DNA of 64,000 nucleotides from [Phialemoniopsis] sp. UDSM-2020 (Eukaryota; Ascomycota; Sordariomycetes; Thyridiales; Thyridiaceae), in assembly GCA_018873225.1 (NCBI GenBank), contig JAEILZ010000005.1:1364001-1428000 (forward strand), given 5' to 3'. Below, one piece after another: positions 22,453 through 32,720 of this stretch. Positions within the stretch are counted from its first letter, which is position 1. Every line of letters begins with the position of its first letter. The notes below the pieces were generated by a model that saw only the letters and a program-made list of their open reading frames with translations, was not told the DNA's origin and did no database searches. The position numbers and the translations under genes were made by a program.

Positions 22453-23346
22453 ATGATTTACCACGCGGTATCAAGAGCGCTGCTCTTCGCAGTATTCTCC
22501 CTATGCGTCTCGGCTGTCCCGCTCGACACACCTGTCAATATACGGAGCATCTTCCTCTTCAAGGACGTCCTCAAGTCCGACACGGCCGCCATCACGACCT
22601 CGGGCTTCAATTCGCTCATCATCTTTGGCGTCGGCATCCTCGACAACGGCGACATCATGTACTACTCCAACACACCGGGCAGCAAGGACACCCTCCTCAC
22701 CTCCAACGGCACCTACGTCGGCGGCGCCGCCCTGGCTGACAAGGTCCGCTCCTTCAAGGAGAGGGCGGGGACGGGCGTCAACCGCGTCGAGGTGTCCATG
22801 AACGCCCAGCACGTGCGCGACCTGATGCGCAGTCCCGGCGCCGGGGCAGGGACGCCGCTGTACCGCAGCTTTGCGGCCTTGAAAGCGGCGTGGGGCTTGG
22901 ACGCTGTCAATAATGACGACGAGTCCATCTATGATGTCTCTAGCACCGTCGCGTTTGCCCGCATGCTCGGCACCATCGGGTACAAGTACACCATCGCGCC
23001 GTACACGAACCAGGCGTTCTGGGCCAGCGTCAAGTCGCAGCTGAATGCTGCCAACGCGGACCCCGTGCTCGACAGGGTCTACCTGCAGTGCTACGACGGC
23101 GGCGCGTACAACGACCCGAGCAACTGGCAAAACGCTCTCGGACTCAAGGTCGTGCCGCTCGTCTGGGTGACCAACGACTCGAAACCATCGCAGGGGACGA
23201 CGGTTGCCCAGGCAAAGTCCAAGTTCACTAGTTGGGCCGGGCGAGGAAGTCTTGCTGGGGGAGGGTACTGGAACGACTTTGACATTGAGAAGATGAAACT
23301 GTCTTACAAGGCTTATGGAGAGGTTCTTACGAGTATCTTTCCCTGA
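22453..23346 (+). CDS. Secreted GH18-like protein with atypical catalytic motif
   Basis: Intronless, 297 residues. Signal peptide about 1-21 (hydrophobic core LLFAVFSLCVSA, cleavage before VPLDTP). The body resembles a chitinase-type TIM barrel: strands IRSIFLF, FNSLIIFGVGIL, VNRVEVSMN, YKYTIAPYTN, RVYLQCYDGG and VVPLVWVTND in order. The GH18 signature DxxDxDxE appears as D150-A-V-N153-N-D155-D-E157, so the acid Glu and the preceding Asp remain while the first inner Asp is Asn. Such proteins are often labelled coagulation-factor-5/8-domain proteins in fungal genomes. It may be an enzyme on an unusual substrate or a carbohydrate-binding effector. Confidence 0.72.
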   Translation: MIYHAVSRALLFAVFSLCVSAVPLDTPVNIRSIFLFKDVLKSDTAAITTSGFNSLIIFGVGILDNGDIMYYSNTPGSKDTLLTSNGTYVGGAALADKVRSFKERAGTGVNRVEVSMNAQHVRDLMRSPGAGAGTPLYRSFAALKAAWGLDAVNNDDESIYDVSSTVAFARMLGTIGYKYTIAPYTNQAFWASVKSQLNAANADPVLDRVYLQCYDGGAYNDPSNWQNALGLKVVPLVWVTNDSKPSQGTTVAQAKSKFTSWAGRGSLAGGGYWNDFDIEKMKLSYKAYGEVLTSIFP

Positions 23347-23669
23347 TACATTGTCAGTAGTAACCTTTCGAAACCGCCAAGATCGTTTTTATCAAAATAG
23401 TTGGCGAGCAGAATAATAATTGTAGAATGCACGCAAATCTCCGAGTGAAACCAGAGAAATAGGTTGCCTGGTTCCTGACACCTCATAACATGCTCGCACA
23501 CCCGATATTCAGCTCGAAGAGCCCAGTATTTGCCGTTGAAAACCCTCTATATCAGGGCCACTCTTCCCTGTCATCCATCCTTCACGCACGACTGTAATCC
23601 ATTCTCTTTTGGATCCTCTCTTTCCCAAGAAGATCCTTTAGACAGTCCAATCACGAAGTCAAGAGCAAC
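23347..23669. other. Intergenic, 323 bp
   Basis: 3' flank of the GH18-like gene and upstream of the small Cys-rich gene. Nothing recognised. Confidence 0.4.
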
Positions 23670-24089
23670 ATGTATCACAATGACATTCACGATCCGACTT
23701 GCCCGCCCGGGGACAGGATGCCCGATCTGAAAGCACAACATCATATTCCTTCGAACATCATCGCCTACGCTATGCCCGGCACTCTTGAGTCTAACAGTAC
23801 GGGGGGACCGCTAGCGAGATGCTGCCATCCAAACCCTGTCCATGTGGTCGACAGATGCTATCTCTGGTGCGAAATTCCCGACGAATTAGTATACTATAAC
23901 GTCAATGGGACAATGGATTCAATCGCAATGAAGTATTGTCTGAAAGAGGAGGGATTGAGTGATGCAATAACCATTAACGGTCTTCATAACGCGGGAGCTG
24001 GGACTATTAAGGAATCTCTTCGTTCTAAGCCAGTGATCGGTATTATGTTGCTGTTGGCGTCGGTTGTCTTGCACAACGTGGCTATGTAA
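23670..24089 (+). CDS. Small Cys-containing protein with C-terminal hydrophobic tail
   Basis: Intronless, 139 residues. Central segment LARCCHPNPVHVVDRCYLWCEIP with four cysteines, then a fifth in MKYCLKEEG. The C-terminus (GIMLLLASVVLHNVAM) is hydrophobic and follows SLRSKPV, so it could be a GPI signal or tail anchor. There is no N-terminal signal peptide in this frame, which is odd for a GPI protein; an upstream exon may be missing. The CC(x)nC(x)WCEIP pattern resembles small fungal surface proteins of unknown function. I do not recognise a named family. Confidence 0.55.
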   Translation: MYHNDIHDPTCPPGDRMPDLKAQHHIPSNIIAYAMPGTLESNSTGGPLARCCHPNPVHVVDRCYLWCEIPDELVYYNVNGTMDSIAMKYCLKEEGLSDAITINGLHNAGAGTIKESLRSKPVIGIMLLLASVVLHNVAM

Positions 24090-24495
24090 GGTATTGGGGA
24101 AGCTCATTTTCTGCGAACTGTTGCGAGTAGATCACTACCAGGTATCGATCAATGCAGCTTTTTCAACGATAGGAGTCTACTTAAAATTTCTGAATTAATG
24201 TCTTGTTATTCCGTAGTCTCTTTCAACATGTTCTTGCGGATTAGATTGAGGACTCTAAGTCCTGTGGAGTCCTTTCGGGTCACAAGTGTTCCGTCGCACA
24301 ACCGCTCGAGAAAGGACACCCCGATTGCCCACCGGCTTCATTTCCTCCCAAACCCCCAACAAAATTAATGTGTACTTATGACAAAAGAGTCTAAGGATAC
24401 TCTCTCTTTAAAAAGAAATAAACAAACCATAATGGATGTTTTAATGGTGCTAGGTACCCGCTCTTGGGTGGAGTGAGAAAAAGCAAAAAGAAAAT
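24090..24495. other. Intergenic, 406 bp
   Basis: A/T-rich spacer between the small Cys-rich gene and the tRNA. No gene seen. Confidence 0.4.
24478..24495 (-). terminator. RNA polymerase III T-run terminator of tRNA-Ser
   Basis: Directly downstream of the tRNA on the reverse strand the sequence reads ATTTTC followed by TTTTTG: two T-runs, the second of five, as expected for Pol III termination. Confidence 0.7.
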
Positions 24496-24576
24496 CGACA
24501 ACAGCAGGATTTGAACCTGCGCCCGCGAACGGAACAGATTTCGAGTCTGTCGCCTTAACCACTCGGCCATGTTGCC
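24496..24576 (-). tRNA. tRNA-Ser (anticodon CGA)
   Basis: On the reverse strand: acceptor stem GGCAACA pairing with TGTTGTC (one G-U), D-arm GCCGAGTGGTTAAGGC, anticodon arm ACAGA-CTCGAAA-TCTGT with anticodon CGA, a class-II variable arm, T-arm GCAGGTTCAAATCCTGC, and G as discriminator base. No intron. The A box (TGGCCGAGTGG) and B box (GGTTCAAATCC) are intact. It decodes UCG. Confidence 0.95.
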
Positions 24577-25020
24577 TTGTTGAACACAGCACCGATTTCT
24601 AGCACTATGCACAGAGTGCCACATCACAGAAAGGCGCAAATGCTTCTTCCACCCACATAGTCGTCTGTATAATTGACCACCATTATCATAGACTGTCGCT
24701 AGAGGTCAGCTTTCGATAAGCCTCCATTACACAGGGATATAGTCTTCTAGTCTGTTGCTTACATGCAACTATGGTTTCCACAGAACGCGCGAATAATTCT
24801 TGTCATCTCATCTACCATCAATCACTAACAAATAATTGGCCCGGTATGGATATTGAATTGATAACCTTTGAGCAAGGTACCAAGCAACACCCAGCATTGA
24901 AGAAGCATACCCGAGCACATATCTACCAGGGACGCTCAACTTGATTGTCATTTCAATGCGCTCGCGCTCTTGAGATCTCTCTTCACTAACTCATTCTTCA
25001 CATGATCTAGATATGGCCTC
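24577..25020. other. Intergenic, 444 bp
   Basis: Between the tRNA and the AA9 stop codon. No gene or repeat recognised. Confidence 0.4.
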
Positions 25021-26229
25021 TCAGATAGCTGGTCTATCCTGAACCATAGTCTCGCCATCCCAAAGTGGGCCACCGGGATAGACAAAGTCGGGATCGATGA
25101 TATGCTCTCTGTACATCTCCAACGATGTAGACATACCTAAAAAATTAGCGAGCGTCCTGAGAGACAGAATTCAAAGCACTCACCAGAACAGTTATTGCAG
25201 AGGTCCTGCGGTATCAAGATACCCTTCGGAATAGGACCCGTCGTCTCGCTTTCAACCTCGATTTGCGCGCAAGTTGCATAGAGCTGTGCGTCACCGTAAA
25301 TACCCTCTCTTCTCAACCCAGACCAGATCATATCGAATCGCAGGAGATACTGTCCTTTCGGGGTCTGTTTCGGCAACTGAAAGATGAACTGTAAAGGTAG
25401 GCGATTAGTACTAGCTAAAACCATATTCGAGGCTGTTCATCGAGAGCAACATACCCGTCCGGGCTCTTTCTCATGGTTCTTGGCAAGCCAGTGGCAGGGG
25501 TCGTCCGCAGGAGGGCTCAGGTCGAGGCCGAGAGTATGGATCTTGAGCCAGTTGCCCGATCCGTCGTACTCGTGCACGTCTTGCCCCTCAGGGACCTGGG
25601 ATAGATGCGCGACGAAGGGTCCTGAGTGAATGATCTTGACCGTTCGCTGAGACAATATATCAGTACAGGGAATGAAGTTGCTGCGGAGTGCACTGGAAGA
25701 TTCGAGCCAAGCTCTTACATTGGGGTTATTCCCATTATCCTTAGGTAGGCAAGCACCTCGGTCATTGGGGCAGTTGAACATGGCGTCGGTCCAGGTGTCT
25801 GGCTCTGCAGCTAGGTGTGCCACTTCGATAGTGTCCCCTGGCTTAACCTTGAGGACGTCTGTACCAGCCGCGTGGGCCATGTTGTCACGTCCGCATCGGA
25901 CCGACTCGGGCAGGTCTCCTGGAAAGGTCGGGAAGGAGTAGAGGCGAGTGTTTACGTTGGTGTTCGGTGTAAACGGCTCTTCAAACGGGGAAGTTTTGTT
26001 GCTTCAGATTGTTAACCATTGAAAGAAGAAACGTCAACTCGGCAACTCCAAGCATACCGGATGTACTGGGCTGGAGCTTGCCACACGCCGTTGTGTGCGA
26101 GGCGGATGAACATAACTTGTCAAGGTTGGTTAGCTTTTCTCTACTTAATGGCGACTGGGAATTCTCACAATGCGCTTGTGACAGTGGTAACACAGCTGCA
26201 AGTGCAGCGATCAAAGTAAGTCGTGCCAT
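25021..26229 (-). CDS. AA9 lytic polysaccharide monooxygenase (GH61 family)
   Basis: Copper enzyme that oxidatively cleaves cellulose-type polysaccharides; secreted. Six exons in gene order: 26229-26169, 26115-26058, 26001-25719, 25646-25455, 25388-25184, 25136-25021 (915 nt, 304 residues). Signal peptide 1-19 ends ...LSQA, leaving H20 as mature residue 1 of the histidine brace. The second brace ligand is H141 in HSGPFVAHL; the axial Tyr is Y235 in AQLYATC, with the conserved Gln at 233. Further family features: NGVWQAPAQYIRNKT and VRCGRDN (about residues 75-81). There is no carbohydrate-binding module; the protein ends soon after DFVYPGGPLWDGE. Unspliced, the gene looks like unrelated fragments. 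Confidence 0.93.
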
Positions 26230-28010
26230 GTTGATATCGTCAAGTAAACTAATGATTTGCTAAATCCATTGTCTCCAACAACTCTGTGCAACGGTCTGTA
26301 CGAACTTTTATACCCAACATGCTTGCCCAAGGTTGTTTAGACATCAGACTAGGTACAGTGGTTCAGAAGCTGCATGTCATTTATTTTCTATTCATCCAGG
26401 CGGGAAGGATTCAGTGTCGTCTGCAAGAATGCTACCCCAGCTTGTTGGGGGCGGAATTCAACGAGGTCGGTGTGTACGTTACGTCCGTAGCATTGAAAGT
26501 TTGCTTCCCGAGGAGTACAAGTATCCCTGATTTTGGCACTACGCCTCTGACACTTATGCATTTCGAGATACTGGTGAACAGAAGTCAACGAAGGATGAGT
26601 TTATTTCCTATCCTTAATGAGCATGAATAAAGGTGCTTAGTCAAAGTAGTCCTCTGCGAGATATATGGCGAATGCTCATCTGAGTGTTTTTCTTCTTGCG
26701 GCGCTCTATATGTCTCGTTTCGATGGCCGCTTTGACGGACTGGATGCCAAACCGTAGCATGCGTTGAAGCACTTGACATTCCGATTCTGTCAATTTTGTC
26801 AGCTGCCAAGCGACAGTCTTGTATTGTTTACATTTCGGTTTCGGGATCGCTTCGGTGTTTCCCTCCGTGGACTTTGTTCGGTTGTCGATTACATGATCCC
26901 GGACCTTCAGACCTCCCCCGCCATCTTGATTCGATTTTCGGACACTTGGCTCCGTCTGCACCGAACGCGGAAGCAGACTCTGAAGTAGTGAAAGCCCGAC
27001 TTGATCGGTCTTCCGTACGCGTAAATTTCTCTTGAACTATGTATGACCTCCGATTTGTTCCATGTGTAGCTGTCACTGCAAAGAGCATCCTACTTGTTGC
27101 ACTCAAACAACTGCTGGTGCTCTACACGCTGCTAAACAATTCTACACCAATGAGACAAGTCTTAAGACATTGCGAGATTTCGATGCCGAAGAAAGGAGAA
27201 CGACTCAAGTAGTCTGCGGCTTGCAGCGATCATTAGACACGCAGTCCAATCGCACCAATAACACCACGGACCCGACTGAACGACTTGTCAGTAGGTAGAC
27301 TGAAAAGACAAGGGGAAAAGGGCGATTTCAGCTGTCTCGTCTCAGCTCGAGGATTCCAAGGGCGAGAACGATGAAACCGATAGCTCCCGACTTTGTGGCC
27401 CCCCTAGCTGTTCCCGATCTGATCTGCACCCACGATCTGCTGCAGGGTGAAACATCATAATTTCATGCACGGGATATTTGAAGTATATGAGTCCTCCCGT
27501 TGGGCCCTTGCAAAATCGACGTGCTACCGCCGTAAGCGCGTGTGGTCCCGAACGTACGGAGATATATCAGACCTTTTCCATGGGTCAAGGTTCGACACCT
27601 CCGGAGGCCCCTGGAATAATGCGGTGAAGGCAGGGCTCCCCAGGCCAACAAGCCCTCGTCCCGAGTCTAGAAATCTGGGGAAATAGCTTCCAGAAGCGAT
27701 TAGGGCTGTCATTGGACAAGGGGTCACAATCGATGTTTCCTGTCGGGTTGCGGTATTGAATGTTGAATGCGGTTTGAATTGTAACGAATGCCAAAAGCCA
27801 AGCCATGCTTTCTACCAAAACACCAGTGACAACAAAACGAGTGCACGCATGCCAATCAATTAGACTCCTCCCAAAGGCCACCTTGCCCCTTTCTTGATAT
27901 CATCCACCGACTCATGGCCCGCTGAAATGATGCATATCGCTGATGGTACACGGGGGCTCTTAGCCAGCCAGGAACCCGAATTCCAACCATTGCCCACGTG
28001 GGCCCTCGGA
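26230..28010. other. Intergenic, 1,781 bp
   Basis: Upstream of the AA9 gene and 3' of the PAN/Apple-type gene. Several frames of 70-115 codons exist, the longest being 26286-26630 (+) and 26641-26961 (-), but none has a recognisable domain or splice-consistent extension. No tRNA or transposon signature found. Confidence 0.5.
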
Positions 28011-29492
28011 CTACTCCCTCAAGAAACTCGGGATGCCGTCCAGATTAGGTTTATTCTGCCCCAGCCCATTCGTGCTCTCCCGCACCGTGTTGAGCCCGCC
28101 CAGGCCTCCAAACTGCCCGCTCTCCCGGATCTTGCCCTGGTGGACCTCAAACTGCGGCGTGCCGAGGCGCGTCGGCGGGCGCGTGCTGCGCCGGCTGCTG
28201 CTCGCGCGCGACTCCTCGTCGGCCAGGCGCTTGCCCGTGCGCCAGTAGTTGCCGAACCCGCGCGCCTGCTGCTGCTGATCGTCTCCCGAAGAGGAGGAGT
28301 TGCTGTCCTTTGCGCGCGTAAAGGGCAGCCGGCTGAAGAAGGAGCTCGAGCGCGCGGCGCTGCGCCGCCGGCCCCACATGACGAACGCGACGGCGATGAC
28401 CATGACGGCCGCGACGGATCCCACCACGGGCGCGGCGATCCAGGCCCTGCTGCTGGCGACCGAGCCGTCGGTCTCGACCGCCGCCGTGGGTGTCCCCATT
28501 GCCCCTGATACCCCAACGGGTGTGGCGAGCTCGGCGGTCTGCGTCACGGGGACGGTCAGGATCTGCGTCGTCGAGACGATCGTGGGCACAGAGTCCTGCA
28601 TGCTGGTGATCACTGACACAATCGTCTGCGTGCTCACGCTCTGGGGCAGGGCGACTGGTACCGGCGGCGTGAAGAAGCCGTTGTTGCCGCCGGCTATGCT
28701 GCTCGATGATGCTGGTGGAGGGGCCGCGGGGGCGGCTGTGACGGTGACGGGGTCCGGAGTGGCCACGACCGTGACAGGATCGGGCTGGACTGGGGCTGGA
28801 GAGTCGGAGACGGCAGGGTTGGCTGGTGCGGCGGGGACAGCTGGCGCCGCTGGTGCGGGTGATGGTGCAGGCGAAGCAGCTGGTGAGTCGGCCGGAGGAG
28901 CTGCTGCTGCGTTGAAGACAGCGGTGTCAATCCCGGCGTTGTTGAGGGGTGGATTACTGCCATTTGCAGTCTTGAGATAGCAATTCTTGAAGCCCGCCCC
29001 CATCTTGGCGTCGTAAGACACTGCCTTGCAGTCACTGTTCTTCGAACACTGGCCTAGGCAGTCTTGGAAGGTTGGCGCAAAGTTCTGGACGATGTCATCC
29101 CCGTTGATGATGTTGTCACAGAAGACGTCGAACGTCATCGCATTAGACCTGGTCGTCTTTCCCAGCCTGCCGCAGTTTGACGATGCCTGAGGGAAGATGC
29201 CCATGGCGGCATCGAAACGGCGAGATGGATGCGTCTTGTCCTGCTTGATATTCGCCTTCAACTCACACGTCCGCTTGCTGAACGAGACACCTTCGCACTT
29301 CGGATGAAATGAGGAGCAGATGTCCACACACTGCTCAAAGGTGTCGACATCTGGCGTATCGAGGACATCGCCCACCACGTTCAAGCCACATAACAGGTTG
29401 AACTTCTGAGTCGTCCCTATCGTCGTCCCGTTGGCTCCCGGACATGGCTCATTGTCCCTCTTCCACAACGGATCCGTCCACAGATCCGCCAT
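28011..29492 (-). CDS. Single-pass membrane protein with two PAN/Apple-like Cys modules
   Basis: Intronless, 493 residues from the ATG at 29492 (good context CAACCATGG; an upstream in-frame ATG at 29543 adds 17). Two Cys-rich modules: about 35-80 (CGLNVVGDV, FEQCVDICS, CEGVSFSKRTCEL) and about 107-172 (FDVFCDNIINGDD, FQDCLGQCS, CKAVSYD, CYLKT), matching the PAN/Apple pattern of paired Cys around CxxxC. A Pro/Ala/Ser/Thr stalk (about 195-345) leads to a transmembrane helix (about 351-373) stopped by GRRR, and a Ser-rich cytoplasmic tail. No cleavable signal peptide is visible, so the N-terminus must be exported by the TM helix itself. Probably a cell-wall or surface sensor; ligand unknown. Confidence 0.75.
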   Translation of the reverse strand: MADLWTDPLWKRDNEPCPGANGTTIGTTQKFNLLCGLNVVGDVLDTPDVDTFEQCVDICSSFHPKCEGVSFSKRTCELKANIKQDKTHPSRRFDAAMGIFPQASSNCGRLGKTTRSNAMTFDVFCDNIINGDDIVQNFAPTFQDCLGQCSKNSDCKAVSYDAKMGAGFKNCYLKTANGSNPPLNNAGIDTAVFNAAAAPPADSPAASPAPSPAPAAPAVPAAPANPAVSDSPAPVQPDPVTVVATPDPVTVTAAPAAPPPASSSSIAGGNNGFFTPPVPVALPQSVSTQTIVSVITSMQDSVPTIVSTTQILTVPVTQTAELATPVGVSGAMGTPTAAVETDGSVASSRAWIAAPVVGSVAAVMVIAVAFVMWGRRRSAARSSSFFSRLPFTRAKDSNSSSSGDDQQQQARGFGNYWRTGKRLADEESRASSSRRSTRPPTRLGTPQFEVHQGKIRESGQFGGLGGLNTVRESTNGLGQNKPNLDGIPSFLRE

Positions 29493-30697
29493 GGTTGCAA
29501 GTAGTAGTTGTGTAAATGACTGACGGCGATGAAGACGAAGCAACCCCTGTGACTACCTCGATGTCTTGTAATGAATGATGATTACCAATGCGAATGAATG
29601 GGGTAGAGAACGACAAAAACACAAAGACATAACTCGGGAAACGAACGAAAAATCTGCATCCATCAAAAAAGGAGGGAAACGAGAGAAACGGGATTTACCA
29701 GAGTTTTGCAGCCATCTCCTCACCTTATAGGAGACGCACACCTGAGCTCTCGCGACGTCTGAAGCTTCCCCCGAGGACAATGCGCCCCAGCTCATCCTCG
29801 ACGAGCGGTTCCCCAGAGTGCGGGAATGCATATGCGCGGCCGTGTCTTGGACAACTGATCTCCTGCACCTTCGCGAACTATGTGACAAGACACCTCAATG
29901 CGATCGAGTTCGTAGAACCCCTGTAGCCAAAGGTGTGGCGGGTAAGTTCCCACATGAGACGCAGGGACGTCGACTGTCATGTTTCGAAAAGTCGATCGAT
30001 AGGGCCACACTGACTTCGTCCCAAGGCCAGCCACAGCGCGGGCGGCGCTGACAAAAAACAGCGAACGGCTGCCGAATGGCACAAAATCCCGAGGACAAGG
30101 GGGTTTTCTGGAAACATTTCGCTTCTTTAGGCTCGGGATAATGGTTTGAGTTGCTCGAAGCCGCCCGTCTGTGGTAAACAGCCGCGACAGCGACGCCCTT
30201 GGCGGAACCTCAACAAGAACAGTACGACCATAGGTAAAGTTTCTCGCAATTCCAAAAAAGTCTATTCGTGATTAGTGTACACATGTTGCAAGAAAAGTCT
30301 CTGTGCGCGACTTCTCAGCTGAACGAACGGCCACCCAAATTGGGTGGGCATTTCAAACCCAAGCATGTAGTCATGCATGCACGCGCTCGGACAGCATACG
30401 AACAGACAGAAGAACGCTTACCACACCACACCACACCACACCACACCATAGTGCACGGGATCGCCGATAAGATGGGCACGTTCGCAGACAGCATGACAAG
30501 CATGAACCCATGTGACAGATCTGTCAATTTCAAAGTAATATATGAAGAAGGCCAAGCATGCCAAGGGTGCAGATATGTGGCTCTAGAAGCAGAGCAGCCA
30601 AGGCGAAGGTATTGGCTTGACAAATTCGACAAAAACGAAGGTAAGGAAGCAGCAAAAACGCCTGATTTGACAAAAAGGACATAGCAGAGGGTAGCTA
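29493..30697. other. Intergenic, 1,205 bp
   Basis: Upstream of the PAN/Apple-type gene and 3' of the PQ-loop gene. Contains a CCACA microsatellite at 30421-30448. No gene supported. Confidence 0.5.
30421..30448. repeat. CCACA pentanucleotide microsatellite
   Basis: Five full copies of CCACA plus CCA. Simple repeat; not a telomeric (TTAGGG) sequence and not a CRISPR-like array. Confidence 0.85.
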
Positions 30698-31872
30698 CTA
30701 GCCCCGTCGCTGTTTGCGATTCCTTCGCGGGTCTCCGATTCCTCCTGGCCGAAGGAGTGGCTGCGTTTCGGTAGCAGCATCGCCATCCTGTCGGTCGATG
30801 ATGTCTGAAATCTCGTCCGGCGTGGTACCATAATGTTCTGGGTGTGCACTGTACCGACTCGGGGTGTTATCGTCCAAGCGGCTGGGCAACACAATGGGCC
30901 TACGCCGTGTAGGTAGGGTGGCAGGCTTTGGTGACGCAGGCACGGGGTCTTCTGGGGCCCTGCTCTGCAGCTCGTACCAAATGGCCATGGAGAGCAGAAT
31001 GCCCTGCATCGTGGCGGTCAACAAGAAGATGCCCCACGAGCTCCAGCCGGACCAGCCCAGACGTGTCCAGAGGCTGAAAGCGAAGAGGAAGCCGCCCGGT
31101 GTCTGGATGCACATCATGGGTATGCTCAGACTACCAACGTGCTTCAGGTGATACGTCGTGTATATCTGAGGAAGGTACTGTATAGCTGCAAGTATGGCGG
31201 CCATGAGTCCAAGAGCGTTGGCCCACGTGGATAGATGACCCGGGGCAACGACGGCAAAGATTGCGGAAATGATAATGACCAAGAGGCCATGGAAGATGCA
31301 CAACGATCCAACGGTGATAGCTGTCTGCCATCGCGGCTGATCCTCATCAAGTTCTGCTTCGGGGACAGCGGTATCGTCCCGGCGGAAGAAGACGAGGAAC
31401 AGAATCAAGCTGCGCTCAAATTAGAGTTTGTACCATGTAGCACCGAGGGGGAGAACTGACATGAAGGCAAAACATATCCACTGCACCCCAAGCTGTGCAA
31501 TGCCCAACAGGCCTGCCATGCAATGGAAGGTGTCGAGCTCCTTGCAACATCCCACATCCTGGCGCGACTGGGGGAGGGTGAGGATGTTGGCGAAACCGGA
31601 GGTGGCAGAAGTAACACCGAGCAGAATAAAGTACGGGGAGATGCCCTCGGAGGTGCCTCGGGAGATGATACGGTAGTGTTGCGGGAGGTAGGAGATCAAA
31701 AGTCCAATAAGGATGATTCTGTAGTCGCAAAGTTGTCAGATGCAGGCTCGGGCGGCTGAAGTACATAGAGGGGAGGAAGGGGACGGGTGACCTACATGGA
31801 CAGGATGATACTGACGACACCAGGCTCGCGCAGCTCGTCGCAGCGCGTCTGGCCGTCGAATACGATGTCCAT
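30698..31872 (-). CDS. PQ-loop repeat membrane protein
   Basis: Exons in gene order: 31872-31796, 31718-31461, 31409-30698 (1,047 nt, 348 residues). Two PQ-loop motifs, SYLPQHYRI (P38-Q39) and QYLPQIYTTY (P192-Q193), each in a hydrophobic hairpin; about seven membrane spans in total. The C-terminal third is a polar tail (from about residue 265) with Pro/Arg stretches ending in RRNRKQRRG. PQ-loop proteins include vacuolar/lysosomal exporters of cystine and basic amino acids and Golgi/endosome flippase partners. The long linker (LPQSRQDVGCCKELDTFHC) between spans is typical of a fungal subgroup without an assigned substrate. The start at 31872 is favoured; an in-frame ATG at 32001 would add 43 polar residues. 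Confidence 0.82.
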
Positions 31873-32720
31873 CTTGGGAATATCCAGTCGCTTGCCGCGA
31901 AATGACTTGTAAGGGCTTGATCCGTAGCTCCGCAAAAGTTCGGAGAGGTGCAGTCGGGCAGCGTGATGGGGTTTTGGGTTGAGCTTGGCGTCCGCTGTCA
32001 ACCCCGGATCGGCTGGATGCTGCTGTTTGGTGGTGGACGCCCTATGACGGTGTGGGCTCTTTTCGACGGTGCGCGTTCGGGTACTTTGGCGGGATGCGCC
32101 AGCCCGTCTGCAAAGGAATAGGTCTTGACAGAGGGATCAGCAGCACTGCACTGCTACATCTCTCGCCCGTTTGTTTGGTGTTTCCAGAAAGGAGACGAAC
32201 AGACAGAGAAAGGCAGACAAGGTTCCGGAAGCGGTAGTTGACCACGAGGTGGATGCGACGAAGGTGATTGGGGAAATAATGGGGACTGGAGGACTGGTGG
32301 ACTGGGCTGCCTGACTGACTCTCTCACCCACAGTGACGACATTGGATGATGCTCAGGCTTAAGGGCTGCCTCCACTGCACTTGTGCCCCTGCTGCCGCCC
32401 ATTCTTCACCGCCTTGACCGCTGGGGATTTGCAGTCGGGCTAGCACTGTTCCTGAAAGTTTTAGCGTTGTTGGAATGCCTGGCTGTTAGCACCTTCGGCT
32501 TCTTGCAGGTACTTCTCCACTTTAAATGGCACGCTGGACGACACTGGATCTGCAGCGGGCGCTAACAATATCACCAGTCCATAGCCATCTTCAGATGGAG
32601 ACTTTAACAGTGGTCAAACATTTTGAGATGAAGTAATATCAGTGTCGATTCAACTTGAAGATACTCCTGATGGGATGAAACTGTTGGCTTTCTGACCCCG
32701 TCAGCAACTCCAAACCCATC
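31873..32720. other. Divergent promoter region, 848 bp
   Basis: Upstream of both the PQ-loop and WD-repeat genes. No other gene supported. Confidence 0.45.

Noticed and set aside
26641..26961. 106-codon Lys/Arg-rich reverse frame
   Set aside because: Looks vaguely protein-like but has no recognised family and no flanking exons; left as intergenic.
27580..27600. GGTTCGACACC considered as a tRNA B box
   Set aside because: Departs from the GGTTCRANYCC consensus, and no acceptor or anticodon stem can be built around it.
28300..28980. 226-codon forward frame rich in Ala/Thr/Val
   Set aside because: Antisense to the Pro/Ala-rich stalk of the PAN/Apple-type gene.
30421..30448. CCACA array considered as telomeric repeat or CRISPR
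   Set aside because: Filamentous ascomycete telomeres are TTAGGG; the array is a simple microsatellite without spacers.
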